In this document: positions 1 to 10,599 of the stretch, piece after piece
How positions within the stretch are numbered: position 1 is the first letter of the stretch
How the letters are laid out: every line of letters begins with the position of its first letter
DNA from: Coriaria nepalensis
Taxonomy: Eukaryota; Streptophyta; Magnoliopsida; Cucurbitales; Coriariaceae
NCBI GenBank assembly: GCA_027186245.1
Contig: CP114489.1
Location: 8,811,501-8,875,500, forward strand
Length of the DNA stretch: 64,000 nt
Direction: 5' to 3'
Notes under the pieces: generated by a model
The model's database searches: none
Told to the model about the DNA's origin: nothing
Seen by the model: the letters and a program-made list of their open reading frames with translations, nothing else
Program-made: the position numbers and the translations under genes

Positions 1-99
1 AACATCGGTAAGCATCGACAAGCATCGATATTTATGATTTGATGACATGTGATGACCAAGTATAAAGGGTTTCCTAAATCACTATTTATTATTAATTTA

Positions 100-960
100 G
101 TCCGCGAGGATATAAAGCAAGATATGTTGCATATGATCTTGTTTGGGGTACGACTTAAGATAGTTACGGATTGTTACCATCTTGGTCGGGCATGACAAAA
201 GCGGTCAATCTAGGGACTGTAACTACTCTTTCAATGGATGGAAGTAACATGTTTCTTTATTGTTTCTTAGTTTTTGGAGCATCTATCAGGAGTTTCTATT
301 TTTACGAAGGGTTATTTATACTGATGGCATCTTTTTGAAGTGTAAATATAAAAGTACATTTTTATCCGCAACTGCCCAAGATGGTAACAACAACATTTAT
401 CCAATAGCATGTGTTATAGTTGATTCGGAAAATGATGCATAATGGACTTGATTCTTAAAAAGTTAAAGGACTCAATCCCTTATATTGTCGATTTGGTTTT
501 TATATCAGATCAGGTAAATAGTATTAATAATGTTATACAAAGTACTCAAACGTAAAATACCGTGCATGCATGTGGCACCTAAGGCGAAACATCAAGACCT
601 GATTCAAGTGTTGTGGACTTCTCTCTCTATTCTAGAATGCAACCAAAGTATACAAGGTTCAAAAATTCAATACATACTTCAACAATATTAGAACACAATA
701 GCCCGATGTGGCATTCTATCTAGAGACACCTAGATTTGAACTATGGTTGTGAGCTTATTTAAATGGTGATCGATACACATAATGACATAATATTATAGAG
801 TCACTTAATGATGTGTTGAAGGATGTAAGTGATTATCTAATTATAGCATTGCTCGATAGTATTAAGAAAATCATAATAACATGGTTCTACAAACGATAAT
901 GTGCAGCCAATCAAACAAACACCATATTGACTCCAAAGTAGAGAAAGAGCTAATGAAAAT
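100..960 (+). pseudogene. MULE (Mutator-like) transposase remnant
   Basis: Broken coding sequence of a Mutator-like element transposase. The clearest part is 260-540, which reads GIFLKCKYKSTFLSATAQDG, then NNNIYPIACVIVDSENDA, a stop, then WTWFLKKLKDSIPYIVDLVFISD. This is the DDE-type core of plant MULE transposases. Near 565-600 the conserved block WHLRRNIKT follows, and near 780-890 a block like SLNDVLKDVSDYLIIALLDS. Near 925 the text ILTPKVE matches the region before the usual SWIM zinc finger. Reading frames shift and several stops interrupt them, so it cannot encode an active enzyme. The start of the element lies left of the window or is lost. I see no terminal inverted repeats. Family assignment rests on motif recognition only. 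Confidence 0.75.
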
Positions 961-1749
961 ACACAATAAATCTTTAACACTAGTTGAAGAATTTGTGTCA
1001 CTCAAACGTTTCACTTTATTTCCTTCATCATAAATAAGGTTGGTTTCTTTAAGGTTGGAGACAAGATTGAGATTGTAAGTGAAAGTTGTGAAACCACCAT
1101 GATTCTATACCCAACAAAGATCGTTGGCCTACATCCTTCATCCAATTGGAATATAGGAAAACCTGTAAGCAAACTTACAAAAGTAAGTTATGTTTTGTTA
1201 AAATGAGAGGGAGCGTCATCAACTATTGGAATTTCGATCGTAGGGGAAATGGAATTAAGGAGTGTAAGGCCATAACCACTAACTATTACTACGACTCAAG
1301 GCATCAAGGTGGGAGACCACATCAATGTGTTGCTTAAAGAAGTCTCGTATGAGGGATGAGTAATTATGAAAGTCACTTAAATACACAGAGGCATTAAATA
1401 TAACAAAACTCTTAAGTACATGTCAGGTAAAGTTGTTGGCCATGTAGAGTACTTGAGGATCCATATGAAATGGGTATGGAAAGAGTGGTACCAGTGGTTC
1501 GACCTGGAAGAACTGACTCAAGTGAATTCGTGAGACCTACCTTATATGCAAGGGTGGATAGTGAATGAAATGTAACAAATAATCTTTGTGTTGTTAATTA
1601 ATTAACAAGATATACATTGTGCTTTTAATATGTAAGATATGGATTTCATAAATATTTTATTGTTACTCGTATCAAACCACATATATATATGAAACTATAT
1701 TCTACCTAATGATGAACAATGTTATATATACATTGATTTTAATAATCAT
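961..1749. other. Unassigned decayed sequence after the MULE remnant
   Basis: No intact gene. Short coding-like stretches remain on the plus strand; one at about 1230-1300 reads RRGNGIKECKAITT, which recalls a retroelement gag or protease junction. It could be the 3' part of the MULE or a separate retrotransposon scrap. I cannot decide. Confidence 0.3.
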
Positions 1750-1999
1750 GACAATTGGTCAAATTGGTCAAATAGTCCAAGTAATACAAGAACATTGATA
1801 GATATATACTTGATTGTAAAGATCTTGACAATTAGTGAAAGAATCCAAGTAATATAAGAAAATTGATATATATATATCTATATATATGTAAAGATCTTGA
1901 GAATTGGTTAAGGAGTCCAAGTAATATAAGAACATTGATATATATCTATATATATGTAAAGATTTTAGCAATTGGACAAAGAGTCCAAGTAATATCACT
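1750..1999. repeat. Tandem repeat, 68-72 bp unit, about 3.5 copies
   Basis: The anchor tccaagtaatayaagaa starts at 1776, 1844, 1916 and, in shortened form, 1984, giving periods of 68, 72 and 68 bp. Each unit also contains an ATATATCTATAT tract and the phrase gtaaagatcttga or a close variant. The short open frames across it on both strands are by-products of the repeat. Confidence 0.85.
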
Positions 2000-3799
2000 T
2001 CCAAACATCTCTGATATCTTAGATCAATGGATTGATGATACTTAAGAGTACCTATCGGGATAATCAATCTCCGAATTCAAGAATACCGATGGGTTCTCTC
2101 AACTACCCATTAATACCCTCAAGTTCAGGAATCGATGGACTTCTGAGCCATAAGTCCATCGATCTAAGCCCAAGATTTCTCAAAAGTCTCTAACCTCTCA
2201 AATCGATAGATCAATGGCTCTTCAGAGTATCCTTCAATCCATCAATTGTAGAGGTTAGAAACTTTTGAGAAATCTTAAGATCAATGCCTGATTTTTCACC
2301 CCCTCAATCTCTTCAAGATTTTAATAGAAAACACTAAGAAAATGCATAAACTTGATACGAACACAATAAATACTCAAAAAATGGATAAAATTTTATGAGA
2401 GTAAACAAAATTTATAATAATTTCAATTTTCATATATACAAAGAGTATAAAAAATTAATTATAACCCCAACTACAAAATAACTTAAATATAAAAAATTAT
2501 ATGACCATATAACATTGATAAATATCACAAGAAATCTGACGGCGGAAGAAAGATACACAGTCATCACATATAAGCATAAGATCAAGATTTGCATCGTGAT
2601 ACTCCAAATAGTTTAACATGTAAATACTGCAACCCTCTTTGTATAAGGTTTGGTTTTCATGGAAGTCGATCATCACTTCTAGGCTGCAAGGTTCAAGGCT
2701 AAATTCTGACTACCCATCGCTCCTTAGTAAGAATGGGAGCATTGTTTGCATAGGTTAAAGCACATTCTTAACCTGATTCTTATAGTAGTTACTCTCAAAC
2801 AGGCTATTCATCACTATGATATTATGTGCAGGTCCATGACCAAGGCCTCCTAGTGTGTATCTTTGATGTTATAAGTGATGTATAGCCTATCTACTTACCT
2901 CTATTTGATTCCCACAATAAGTTCATCTCCATTTACGTAGGCCTTCATTAGAGTACCGTCTTGAAATACATGTGTTTTTCGATCTTTCTTCTTTAATTTC
3001 ATATATATGTCATTGTAATAGATTTTCAAGAATTGAGGGACTAGTTAAGCACGTCATTGAACTTCTACTATCTCATATGAGGTAAAAAATTCGATTCATA
3101 CACATATTGCAACCATAATAAAAAAAATTAAAAACCATTTCAAATAAATAATTAATTGAAAATTTGATTATGTAATCAAAATGAGATTGAATGTTTATAA
3201 AATTGTGCGGCCATGTCAAGGGTTTCAATATCTCATAAAAACTCTATATCTAAAGCTTCGAGCCCCAAATTTTCCATAGAGCTTGAAACTCCAAGGCAGA
3301 TCTAGCTTCGAGCTCGGAACTCTAAATTTACAACTTCAAGCTCTATAACCATGGAGTTTCAAGCTCCAGATGAAGAGGGGCAGAAAAAGAAAAAGGAAAT
3401 AAGGGAGGGGAATAAAATATAAATAAATAAACTTTTGAGAAATATCTATAAAGAAAAAACTTTTAATTTACATATGTTGTCTAAGTATATGTGCTGACGT
3501 GTTAAAAATGCCACATCTACCCTTTTACGGGAAAAAGTTATCATAATGGCTAAAAAGTTTGATTTCATCAATATAACAACTAAAAAGTAAATTGACCATA
3601 CAATTAATTCCTCTATTTTAGTGGTTCTTGCTATTTCTCAAATCAATGCCTAGTCTTAAACTTAATGACCTCGTAGACTTGAAGGTCGAGGATCAACTTT
3701 GTGCCAAATTACAAAATTAGACTTTAATGAGCTAAAAATCCTTATAAACTTTTTTTTTACAATTATGTTACTTTTAGTCGGGTTGAACATTGACGCAGG
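2000..3799. other. Intergenic DNA without recognisable gene
   Basis: AT-rich sequence with no coding region I can support. A GC-richer patch at about 3250-3370 repeats short forms of 'gagcttgaaactcc' and 'agcttcgagctc', a locally self-similar stretch of unknown origin. Confidence 0.5.
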
Positions 3800-4190
3800 G
3801 TGGAAGTATGAAAAGAAAAGAAAAAAAAATTAAGTCATACTTATAAAACATATGAATGGGTGTTTGCTTAAAATTTACCCTAACGGGCATTAAACAACCC
3901 TGTAATCTACTAGAAAATAGAATTCTAATAATTTAGAAGTTTTAATTTTTAATCAAAATTATATTTTTTAAAACTATAAACTCCCTATTTATAGAAAAAA
4001 CAACTAGAAACCCTAATATCATAACAAAATTAACAACTAAAGACTCTTAAGTAAAATAAAATTAAAAACCAAAAGAAATCTTAATAAGTTGTGACTTACA
4101 ATTAAAGATAATTACAATAAAATAAAACTACAAAATTTCCCTAAAACTAATAAAAATACAAAAATACTTTAAAGCTCATCCTTTACATTC
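3800..4190 (-). repeat. 3' LTR of the deleted Gypsy element
   Basis: Shares ordered blocks with 5428-5745: a purine-rich aaaagaaaagaaaa start, then a stretch ending in 'aatttagaagttttaatttt', then 'aacaactaraarccct', then 'taaagactcttgattaaa' or close variants. Position left of the gag remnant and minus orientation make this the 3' LTR. Confidence 0.65.
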
Positions 4191-4194
4191 TCTT

Positions 4195-5425
4195 TAACTT
4201 CAAAATAACTCGTCCCCAACTTATTGTTTGAATACTAAAATTTTTCATACCAAATTAAAAAGTATTTTGAATATGCAATGATCTTCAAAATGTCCACAAA
4301 ATAAATTTACATTATTCAAGTAATTTCCTATTTTGTTTAAAAACTGAACACTATAATTTAATTCAAAGTTATCAACTCTAATAAAATCAACATCCACAAA
4401 CTCAATGATTTCAAATGATCCTCGACTTTAGGAACTTCAGTTATCTTCTTTTCAACTTCATGGATTTTGATTTATGTATGATCATCATCTTGAATTTGGA
4501 TTTTGTTATCTTCTTACGAGATTTCCTCTTTAACTATTTCAACATATTGAATATTTTTTCATCGATAACCTCAACCAAATCTCCTTCTCTAAAATTTGTG
4601 CATCTATAACTTCATAAGAGTAGATTTTGTTTTCCTTCATTAGAAGCTTTCTCTTCCATTTTTGAAGTTTTGGACACACTTCCTAAAGTAACAACCTCAA
4701 TCTTTTACCTTCCCAACCAAATATATATCTATTCTCTCTATCCCTATATATGACATTTACATCAAAATGCAATGATTTATCCAATAGAATATGACATGCA
4801 TTCATCTCAATAACATCACCAATGGCTTTAGATTTATAATTTTTTCACATAGACAAAGTTACCCTACAAATCCGATTTACCTTAATAGATGGTCCCTTCT
4901 TGATCCACTCAATTCGATAGAGAGTGGGGTATGGTTTTGTTCACAGCTTCAGATGATCCACTAGCTTCTTAGCGATTAGATTCTCACAACTTTAACTTTC
5001 TATGATCATACTACAAATAATCTGATCTACTTAACACTTGGCCTAAATTATCTTCCTATGATGAGTCAATTCCTCTTGTTTATATAAAAAAAGGTCTATT
5101 CAACATATGCATGTAATTCCTAGAAAGGAACCATTGTTACAACAACTTTGTCATTATAATCCAATCCCTTATAAGAGCTTGTGTCATTCTGTAACGTTCA
5201 TCCAACAGACTTTCCACCATGCTTCAGCACCTCCCTTTAGTTTGAACTCAATTAGTGTGGTATTTTGTTCTTCATCAACCTTCATAATTAAGAAAAACTT
5301 CTCTACCTTATTCAACCAGTTAAGAAAAACATCCACATCTATGCTTCCATTGAATATAAGAGTCTCTTGGATCCTTGTTTCTATGCCTTCAAAACGATCG
5401 TTATCCTGCCTCGGATACCACCTAA
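4195..5425 (-). pseudogene. Gypsy gag and protease remnant
   Basis: Minus-strand translation from about 5420 gives RWYPRQDNDRFEGIETRI, then NGSIDVDVFLNWLNKVEKFF, then LIEFKLKGGAEAWWK. This is the typical retrotransposon gag core (FLNWLNKVE followed by LKGGAEAWW). From about 5020 to 4700 come IICSMIIESKSCENLIAKKL, then YRIEWIKKG and later IEMNACHILL, which match the degenerate retroviral-type protease region of plant Gypsy polyproteins. Stops and frameshifts are scattered throughout. The rest of pol is absent. It lies between the two LTRs and so belongs to that element. Confidence 0.7.
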
Positions 5426-5427
5426 CA

Positions 5428-5760
5428 TATGAGGAAAGCGTGAAACTAAAAGAAAAGAAAATTAATTTATGTACGTAAAATACACGAAATGGTATTTATT
5501 TGAAATTCGCTCAAACGAATGTTAAACAATCCTAAAATCCACGAGAGAATATATTATATGATAATTCAGAAGTTTTAATTTTTTATCCATCAAGATAATA
5601 TTCTTTAAATATACAAATTATTCTATCTATAAATAAACAACTAAAAGCCCTAAAACATTAGAAAAAAAAAAACCTAATAATTAAAGACTCTTGATTAAAA
5701 TATAATTTAAAATAAAAATCTTATATCATAAGAATTCCTAATACACTATTCGTCTTCCTC
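5428..5760 (-). repeat. 5' LTR of the deleted Gypsy element
   Basis: Counterpart of the 3800-4190 repeat, adjacent to the putative primer-binding site near 5410. Its outer (right) edge fades into the aspartic-protease pseudogene near 5750 and may be truncated. Confidence 0.6.
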
Positions 5761-5769
5761 TGGTCATTT

Positions 5770-6790
5770 TATCAAACACGTCATCAAATTTTAGTAGTGC
5801 TATTTCTGGTGCTATTTGGTGGGTGTTCAGCTTCTTCTTCTATCCTATTGGGTATTTTCCCTGAACTTAATCATCACTTCATTTCTTAGCTAATTATTAC
5901 TGTTTTGAAGTAAATGATAATTGATTTTATGGTTTATAATTTTCAGATTCTATAATGTGACGCTGAAAATAGGGCAGCCTCCTAAGCCTTACTTTCTTGA
6001 TCCTGATACTGGTAGTGATCTCACATGGCTCCAATGTGACGCCCCCTGTTTGCTGTACTGAGGTAGTTACTAATTGGTTGATTCAATTTCATGTTATTGT
6101 ATTTCTTTAGCAACACAAAAGCCAAATTTGTAATCGTATAAATTTGTAATCGTATAATCATTATAGGATATTGCTTTAGTGGAAGAGGAGGAAGCTTTCT
6201 TTTTCTTTGGAGATGATTTATACGATTCTTCTCGCCTACTTTGGACCTCGATGTTGAATGATTATAATACGTAACCATCTGTCCTCAATCACTATCTTAC
6301 AGATGGATATTACCTCATTATGAGAAGATAATATAACTATATGTAATTCACCTTTTTTATGTTCAGAAAACACTACCCTCCCGGATTCGACAGTGGAAGC
6401 TCTAACACTTACTTCAATTCTCAGGCTTATCAAGGTTTAACTTACCTGGTGAGTCTTAAAAAGTATATATAAAATTAAATAATGCTTTAGTATTTAATCT
6501 GATACCCTTAAAAGCTAATTGTGAAACTAATCTGTTTCTGTAGCTGAGGAGGGAGTTGGCAGGAAAGCCACTAAAAGAAGCGGTAGATGATCATACTCTT
6601 CCTCTCGGTTGGAGAGGGAGAAAACCATTCAGAAATGTACTTCAAGCCCTTTGCTTTCAACTTTAGCAGTAGTAATGGTAAAGTAAACGCTCGGTTTGAC
6701 ATCCCACCTGAATCTTATGTAATAATATCAGTAAGCTTCTCTCCATTTTCTTCCTCCTTTCGTATCATCCCATTTCCAATATTTTAATTT

Positions 6791-6824
<34 letters not shown>

Positions 6825-7217
6825 TTCCTTTTCTTTTGCAGAGTGGGGTTTGTCTGGGTATTCTAAATGGTACAGAAGTAGGATTACAAAATTCCAACAT
6901 CATTGGAGGTAATAATTGACAAGTGTGTTTCCACTTTGTGCGATATACATATGTTGTCCGAAAAATTGACTTACTATTTTAGTTATTTTGTCCCTCCTGT
7001 TATGATCTGTATAACAGACATATTGATGCAAGATAAGATAGTAATATTCGACAATGAGAAGCAGGCGATCGGATGGGTTAGAGGACATTGTGATCAGATT
7101 CCTAAGTATAGAATTCCTAGAATTAGAACACGTAGAATTTCAGTTCTTTGTAAATGGCTGTGTGTAAATATATTTGTGTTTATGTTGTTTCAAAAAGTAA
7201 TTTGTTTATCAAAATAA
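5770..7217 (+). pseudogene. Aspartic protease (Asp1/nepenthesin-like A1 family), fragmentary
   Basis: Pieces of a plant A1-family aspartic protease are spread over exon-like islands. After an intact-looking acceptor (ttttcag at about 5940-5946) comes FYNVTLKIGQPPKPYFLD, with the first catalytic motif DTGSDLTWLQCDAPC (to about 6050). At about 6375-6447 is the second catalytic region, FDSGSSNTYFNSQAYQGLTYL. At 6545-6700 follow RRELAGKPLKEA and FKPFAFNFSSSNG. At 6840-6905 is GVCLGILNGTEVGLQNSNIIG, and at 7020-7110 ILMQDKIVIFDNEKQAIGW. The block normally lying between the two catalytic motifs, well over 100 residues, is missing. The first island runs into a stop soon after DAPC, and one residue beside the first Asp differs from the usual DIDTGS (here DPDTGS). 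Homology is clear; loss of function is inferred. A (TA)n microsatellite fills one intron near 6797-6824. Confidence 0.8.
6797..6824. repeat. (TA)n microsatellite
   Basis: About 14 TA units inside an intron-like gap of the aspartic-protease pseudogene, directly before the pyrimidine tract and acceptor of the next exon-like island. Confidence 0.9.
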
Positions 7218-7492
7218 TCAATAATGGTGGGCAGTGAAAAGTTCTTAATTACCAATTACTAGTCTCCTTTTTTGAAAACATATTTTCAAATCAAAAAATA
7301 TTCTTCCTAGATTTTTTTATAAAAGGGAGATTCAGAGAATTGACTTTATGTAAAAAAAAAAAAAAAAAAAAATTTGTCAAATAACTTTATTTTGACTTTT
7401 TATGTTAAATAATTTCATTTCTTTTTATTATGGGTAAAGCGAAATCATGATTTTTTTTTTCTTTGTAAGGTGTAGGGGTTTTATTTAATATT
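7218..7492. other. Intergenic AT-rich DNA
   Basis: No gene seen. Contains a run of about 21 A at 7351-7371. Confidence 0.5.
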
Positions 7493-7640
7493 TAATTCTA
7501 TGTTTAAGTTTTAAATTTAAGTTTTAAGTTTAAGTTTTAAATTTAAGTTTTAAATTTAAGTTTTAAGTTTAAGTTTTAAATTTAAGTTTTAAGTTTAAGT
7601 TTTAAATTTAAGTTTTAAGTTTAAGTTTTAAATTTTAATT
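7493..7640. repeat. 13-bp tandem repeat
   Basis: About eleven head-to-tail copies of a 13-bp unit, aagttttaaattt or aagttttaagttt, with the two variants partly alternating. The repeat decays into looser ttaagttt-type sequence up to about 7860. It has no coding capacity. Confidence 0.85.
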
Positions 7641-8062
7641 ATAGATTTAAGGTTTTAAGTTTATATTTAAGATTTTAAGTTTATATTTAGGATTTTAATT
7701 TTAAGTTTATGGTCTATGGTTAAAGTTTAAAGTTTATATTTAAGGTGTAAGAATAATGTTTAAAATCTAAGATTAATGCTCTAAGATTTATGTTTAGTGT
7801 TTAAATTTAAAGTTTGAAGTCTAAGTTTAAAGATTTAGGTTTAAAATATATTTATTATATTAGACCGAAATCATAATTTCAATATAAAATAAGAATTTCA
7901 GCCTCACCAACTCAAATTGAAATCATAATTTCGATCTAAGTTAGTCAGGCCAAAATCATGGTTTTATTTTCCTTCTTGTCTGCATGTAAGAAAAACAAAG
8001 TAAATAAAACAGCTGAAGTAAATAAGACCATACTCATATATTATAGAAAAACAAAAAATGAA

Positions 8063-8257
8063 TTACAAGTCCCACATATGTTTATATACCTCACAAGCCA
8101 TTTTGCGCTTATACAATTTAATCATATCATCATTTACACACTTTAATAAGAACTGCATCATATAAAACTCTATACATACTATAGTATATATCCCACAATC
8201 CCCTCCATTCTTATTTAGATTTTGTGGCACTTCAATCATTTGTAAATCGAAGTTCAT
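8063..8257 (-). pseudogene. Ulp1 (C48 cysteine protease) C-terminal fragment, MULE-associated type
   Basis: A 64-residue open frame reads VPQNLNKNGGDCGIYTIVC and later YKRKMACEVYKHMW. The Q-N-G-x-D-C-G-I-Y block carries the oxyanion Gln and the catalytic Cys of the C48 SUMO-protease fold, as seen in the Ulp1-like proteins carried by some plant Mutator-like elements. The His and Asp part of the catalytic triad is not present upstream in frame. The DNA aligns well with a second remnant on the plus strand at about 56460-56640, so both belong to one repeat family. It is probably the 3' end of a decayed element rather than a host SUMO protease. Confidence 0.65.
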
Positions 8258-9273
8258 CTTAACACCTAGGTAAATGTATAGGTGATCTGTCTCCTTGAAA
8301 ATGAAAAAAAAAATTCAATTTATTTACATAAACATACCTCATTATCTTATCAAATAACAACATTTCACATTAAGAAAATATCTCAGTTTAAAGATTGTGA
8401 AATCAAAGATTTCAATCTAAGATAGTGTTTAGTCTAAAGATGTTGGTATGCATGCACAAGATCTCCAACTCAAAATCAGATTTCACAAAAATTATACTCA
8501 GACCGAAATTCATCAAACTCGGATTTCACCAAAATTGAAATCAAACTCAGATTTCACAAAATCAAATATCTAATTTTGATTATAAATGCATATTATGCGA
8601 TTTTCATTTTCTTCGGATTCAATATCCTCCATTAATAGTGATTGATGATTTTGGAATGAGAGATAAAATGAGATTGTTGATGATGAAGAAACTTGCTCTA
8701 GCCTAGATTTTAGACGTCCGGCTCGTGACCTTGAACAAGGAGGAAGAAGAGGCAAATGCTCTGGTTCGTACAGGTGAGAAGAGGGGAAGAAAAGAAATAC
8801 TTTTTTTAAGGGTTTGAATGTAAAGAGTATTTTAGTCTTTCCTGTTATTCTATTATTAATCTTATTTCTATTCCTTTTTTAATTTATTTCAATTAAATAT
8901 TTAAGAGTGATGTAGCGTAAAAGATCAAACATTATCTCTTTATAAAAATAAAATCCCCTACACAAGTAAGTCATTACATATTAACATAACAAAAATCTAA
9001 CAGCCGCCGTTAGAACAGCAGATTAGAGTCAAGATCATCATGCTCCCGTCACTAGTAGATCGGAAACGAATCCCTAGAGAGATCTCATCCTTTAATTTAC
9101 TTTTTAGGATCCTTAAGCAAGTGATCCCATAAATAATTAAGAGATACTATCACTTCTTCGATGCACCGACAGTCTAGTAAATCCAATCTCCCCGACCCAT
9201 ATGTCCAACATTATGGGCCACAAAATGTTGTAGGTCCACATAAGTGGGGCCCTTCCAATATCTGAAAAGGTTA
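8258..9273. other. Intergenic, including likely NAC 3' UTR
   Basis: 8400-8580 repeats phrases such as 'tcagatttcacaaaa' and 'gaaatcaaactc', similar to 7860-7970 and probably part of the Ulp1-bearing element. About 9000-9273 lies just past the NAC stop codon and probably includes its 3' UTR. No other gene is supported. Confidence 0.4.
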
Positions 9274-10451
9274 TCACAAAAACTTCTGTAGGTACAGGTA
9301 CATATCCTGGAAGGAAGAGACCTGGTCCATTTGGAACTGGATCTGAGGCCCAAGTCCAAATGGGTCATCTGAGAACCCATTCATGAAATCGAACGGCAAA
9401 TCAAACTCATTTTGTTCTAGTTGTTGTTTTTGTAACATACTCCAGTCTGCACCACTCTGGACCTCCCTCTCGCACGTGACATTTGATGAGGTCACATGCT
9501 CCGAGTTGCTTGATCCCGCATGAAACCAATCCGATGAGTCGATATCCAATTGGTTATCGGTCGTCATTATATCGAAAGTCGCATACTCCGAGTCACTCGA
9601 TCCCGTGTGTATCCAATCCAACGTCTCCACACCCAAATGGTTGTTCATTAGTACATTATTCTGTACATGCATTGGAATTTTGGGTTTTTCTTCGTAAGCT
9701 TCTGGAAACTTCTCGAGCTTCTGGACAGTTGATAAATGCTTCTCTATCCGACCTTTCTTGTTATAAAGTCGACAAAGGACCCAATCATCAAGCTGCAAGA
9801 CCAAACAATTATTTAAAAGAAAAAGATTAGAACATGAAATGACTGGAACACCCTTTAACAAATAAAGTATTGAAGGGTAGAAGAGTAAAAGTACCCTTAA
9901 GTTGCTATTTTTCTTGCCAGCCGACCTGTCCACGTTGGCAAGGCGATATTCATGCATGATCCAATTCGTTTTGACTCCTTTAGAAGCCTTTCCGGCATAG
10001 AACACGAGGGCTTTCTTTATTCCACGAGTTTTGGGGCGGCCTATGGGCTTGTCCGCTCCAGTGGCCTTCCAATACCCGGTTCCAGCCGCCCGGTTGGGAC
10101 GTGACCCGTTCGGATACTTCCGGTCCCTGGGTGAAAAGAAAAACCATTCCTTCTCTCCATACAGTGCCAATTCTGCCAAAATGAATATATATATATATAA
10201 GTACAAAATTCCGATGCGGTAATCTAATCGAATCGAAAATTTGAAAAAAGAAAAATAAAATAAAATCAAGAGAGAAAACTGCAGTTACCAGGGAGCTGCC
10301 AAGGATCGTATTTGTAGAGATCGAATTCTTTGATGATTGAAACGGGAACGGGATTCGAAACGTATTTATTGCAAAGGTAATGAATCACTAATTCCTCGTC
10401 GGTCGGGTGGAATCTGAATCCAGGCGGTAGGATTAGCTCACTTCTGGCCAT
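9274..10451 (-). CDS. NAC-domain transcription factor, ATAF-like
   Basis: Three exons join in frame with GT-AG borders: 10289-10451, 9895-10172 and 9792-9274, giving 319 residues. The N-terminal NAC domain (about residues 8-160) shows all five subdomains: [48 protein letters not shown] with [24 protein letters not shown] with [11 protein letters not shown], and [14 protein letters not shown]. The intron after DPWQLPG and the one before LDDWVLCR sit at the positions usual for NAC genes. These proteins bind CACG-core promoter sites in the nucleus as dimers and often act in stress, ABA or senescence responses. The subdomains fit the ATAF group best, but the exact orthologue is unknown. The C-terminal half is acidic with aromatic residues, as in NAC activation regions, and contains an internal 29-residue duplication (DW-H-GSS-SE). 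The start is supported by family alignment and an upstream TATA box. Confidence 0.95.
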
Positions 10452-10590
10452 TGATCTTTTTCACTTGAAAGGATCCGATTGAGCCTTTTCTTTTCCCCCC
10501 CTTTTGTTTTTCTTCTTTTCCTAAGTTGCTTTCTCAGAGCTGAGATGTTGGAGATGATGAGGATAGAGGCATAGAGGGTATTTTAAGGTG

Positions 10591-10598
10591 TATTTATA
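10591..10598 (-). promoter_or_regulatory. TATA box of the NAC gene
   Basis: The minus strand reads catataaatacacc, a consensus TATA box (tataaata) about 140 bp upstream of the NAC start codon. The spacing fits a short 5' UTR. No transcript data are available here. Confidence 0.55.
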
Positions 10599-10599
10599 T

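Larger units (their letters stand above)
3800..5760 (-). mobile_element. Internally deleted Gypsy-type LTR element
   Basis: Two similar direct repeats (about 3800-4190 and 5428-5760) flank a 1.2-kb interior. Read on the minus strand, the interior starts just inside the right repeat with ggtggtatccgaggc (near 5410), which resembles a tRNA-Met primer-binding site. It continues with a gag segment and a protease-like segment, and meets the left repeat after a G-rich patch (ttggggacgag, near 4215). Reverse transcriptase, RNase H and integrase are all missing, so the element is non-autonomous and heavily mutated. The right LTR runs into the aspartic-protease pseudogene. Boundaries are approximate because the outer LTR ends and target-site duplications are not clear. 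Confidence 0.7.

Noticed and set aside
9483..10222. Plus-strand open frames over the NAC gene
   Set aside because: Antisense shadows of the well-supported NAC exons.
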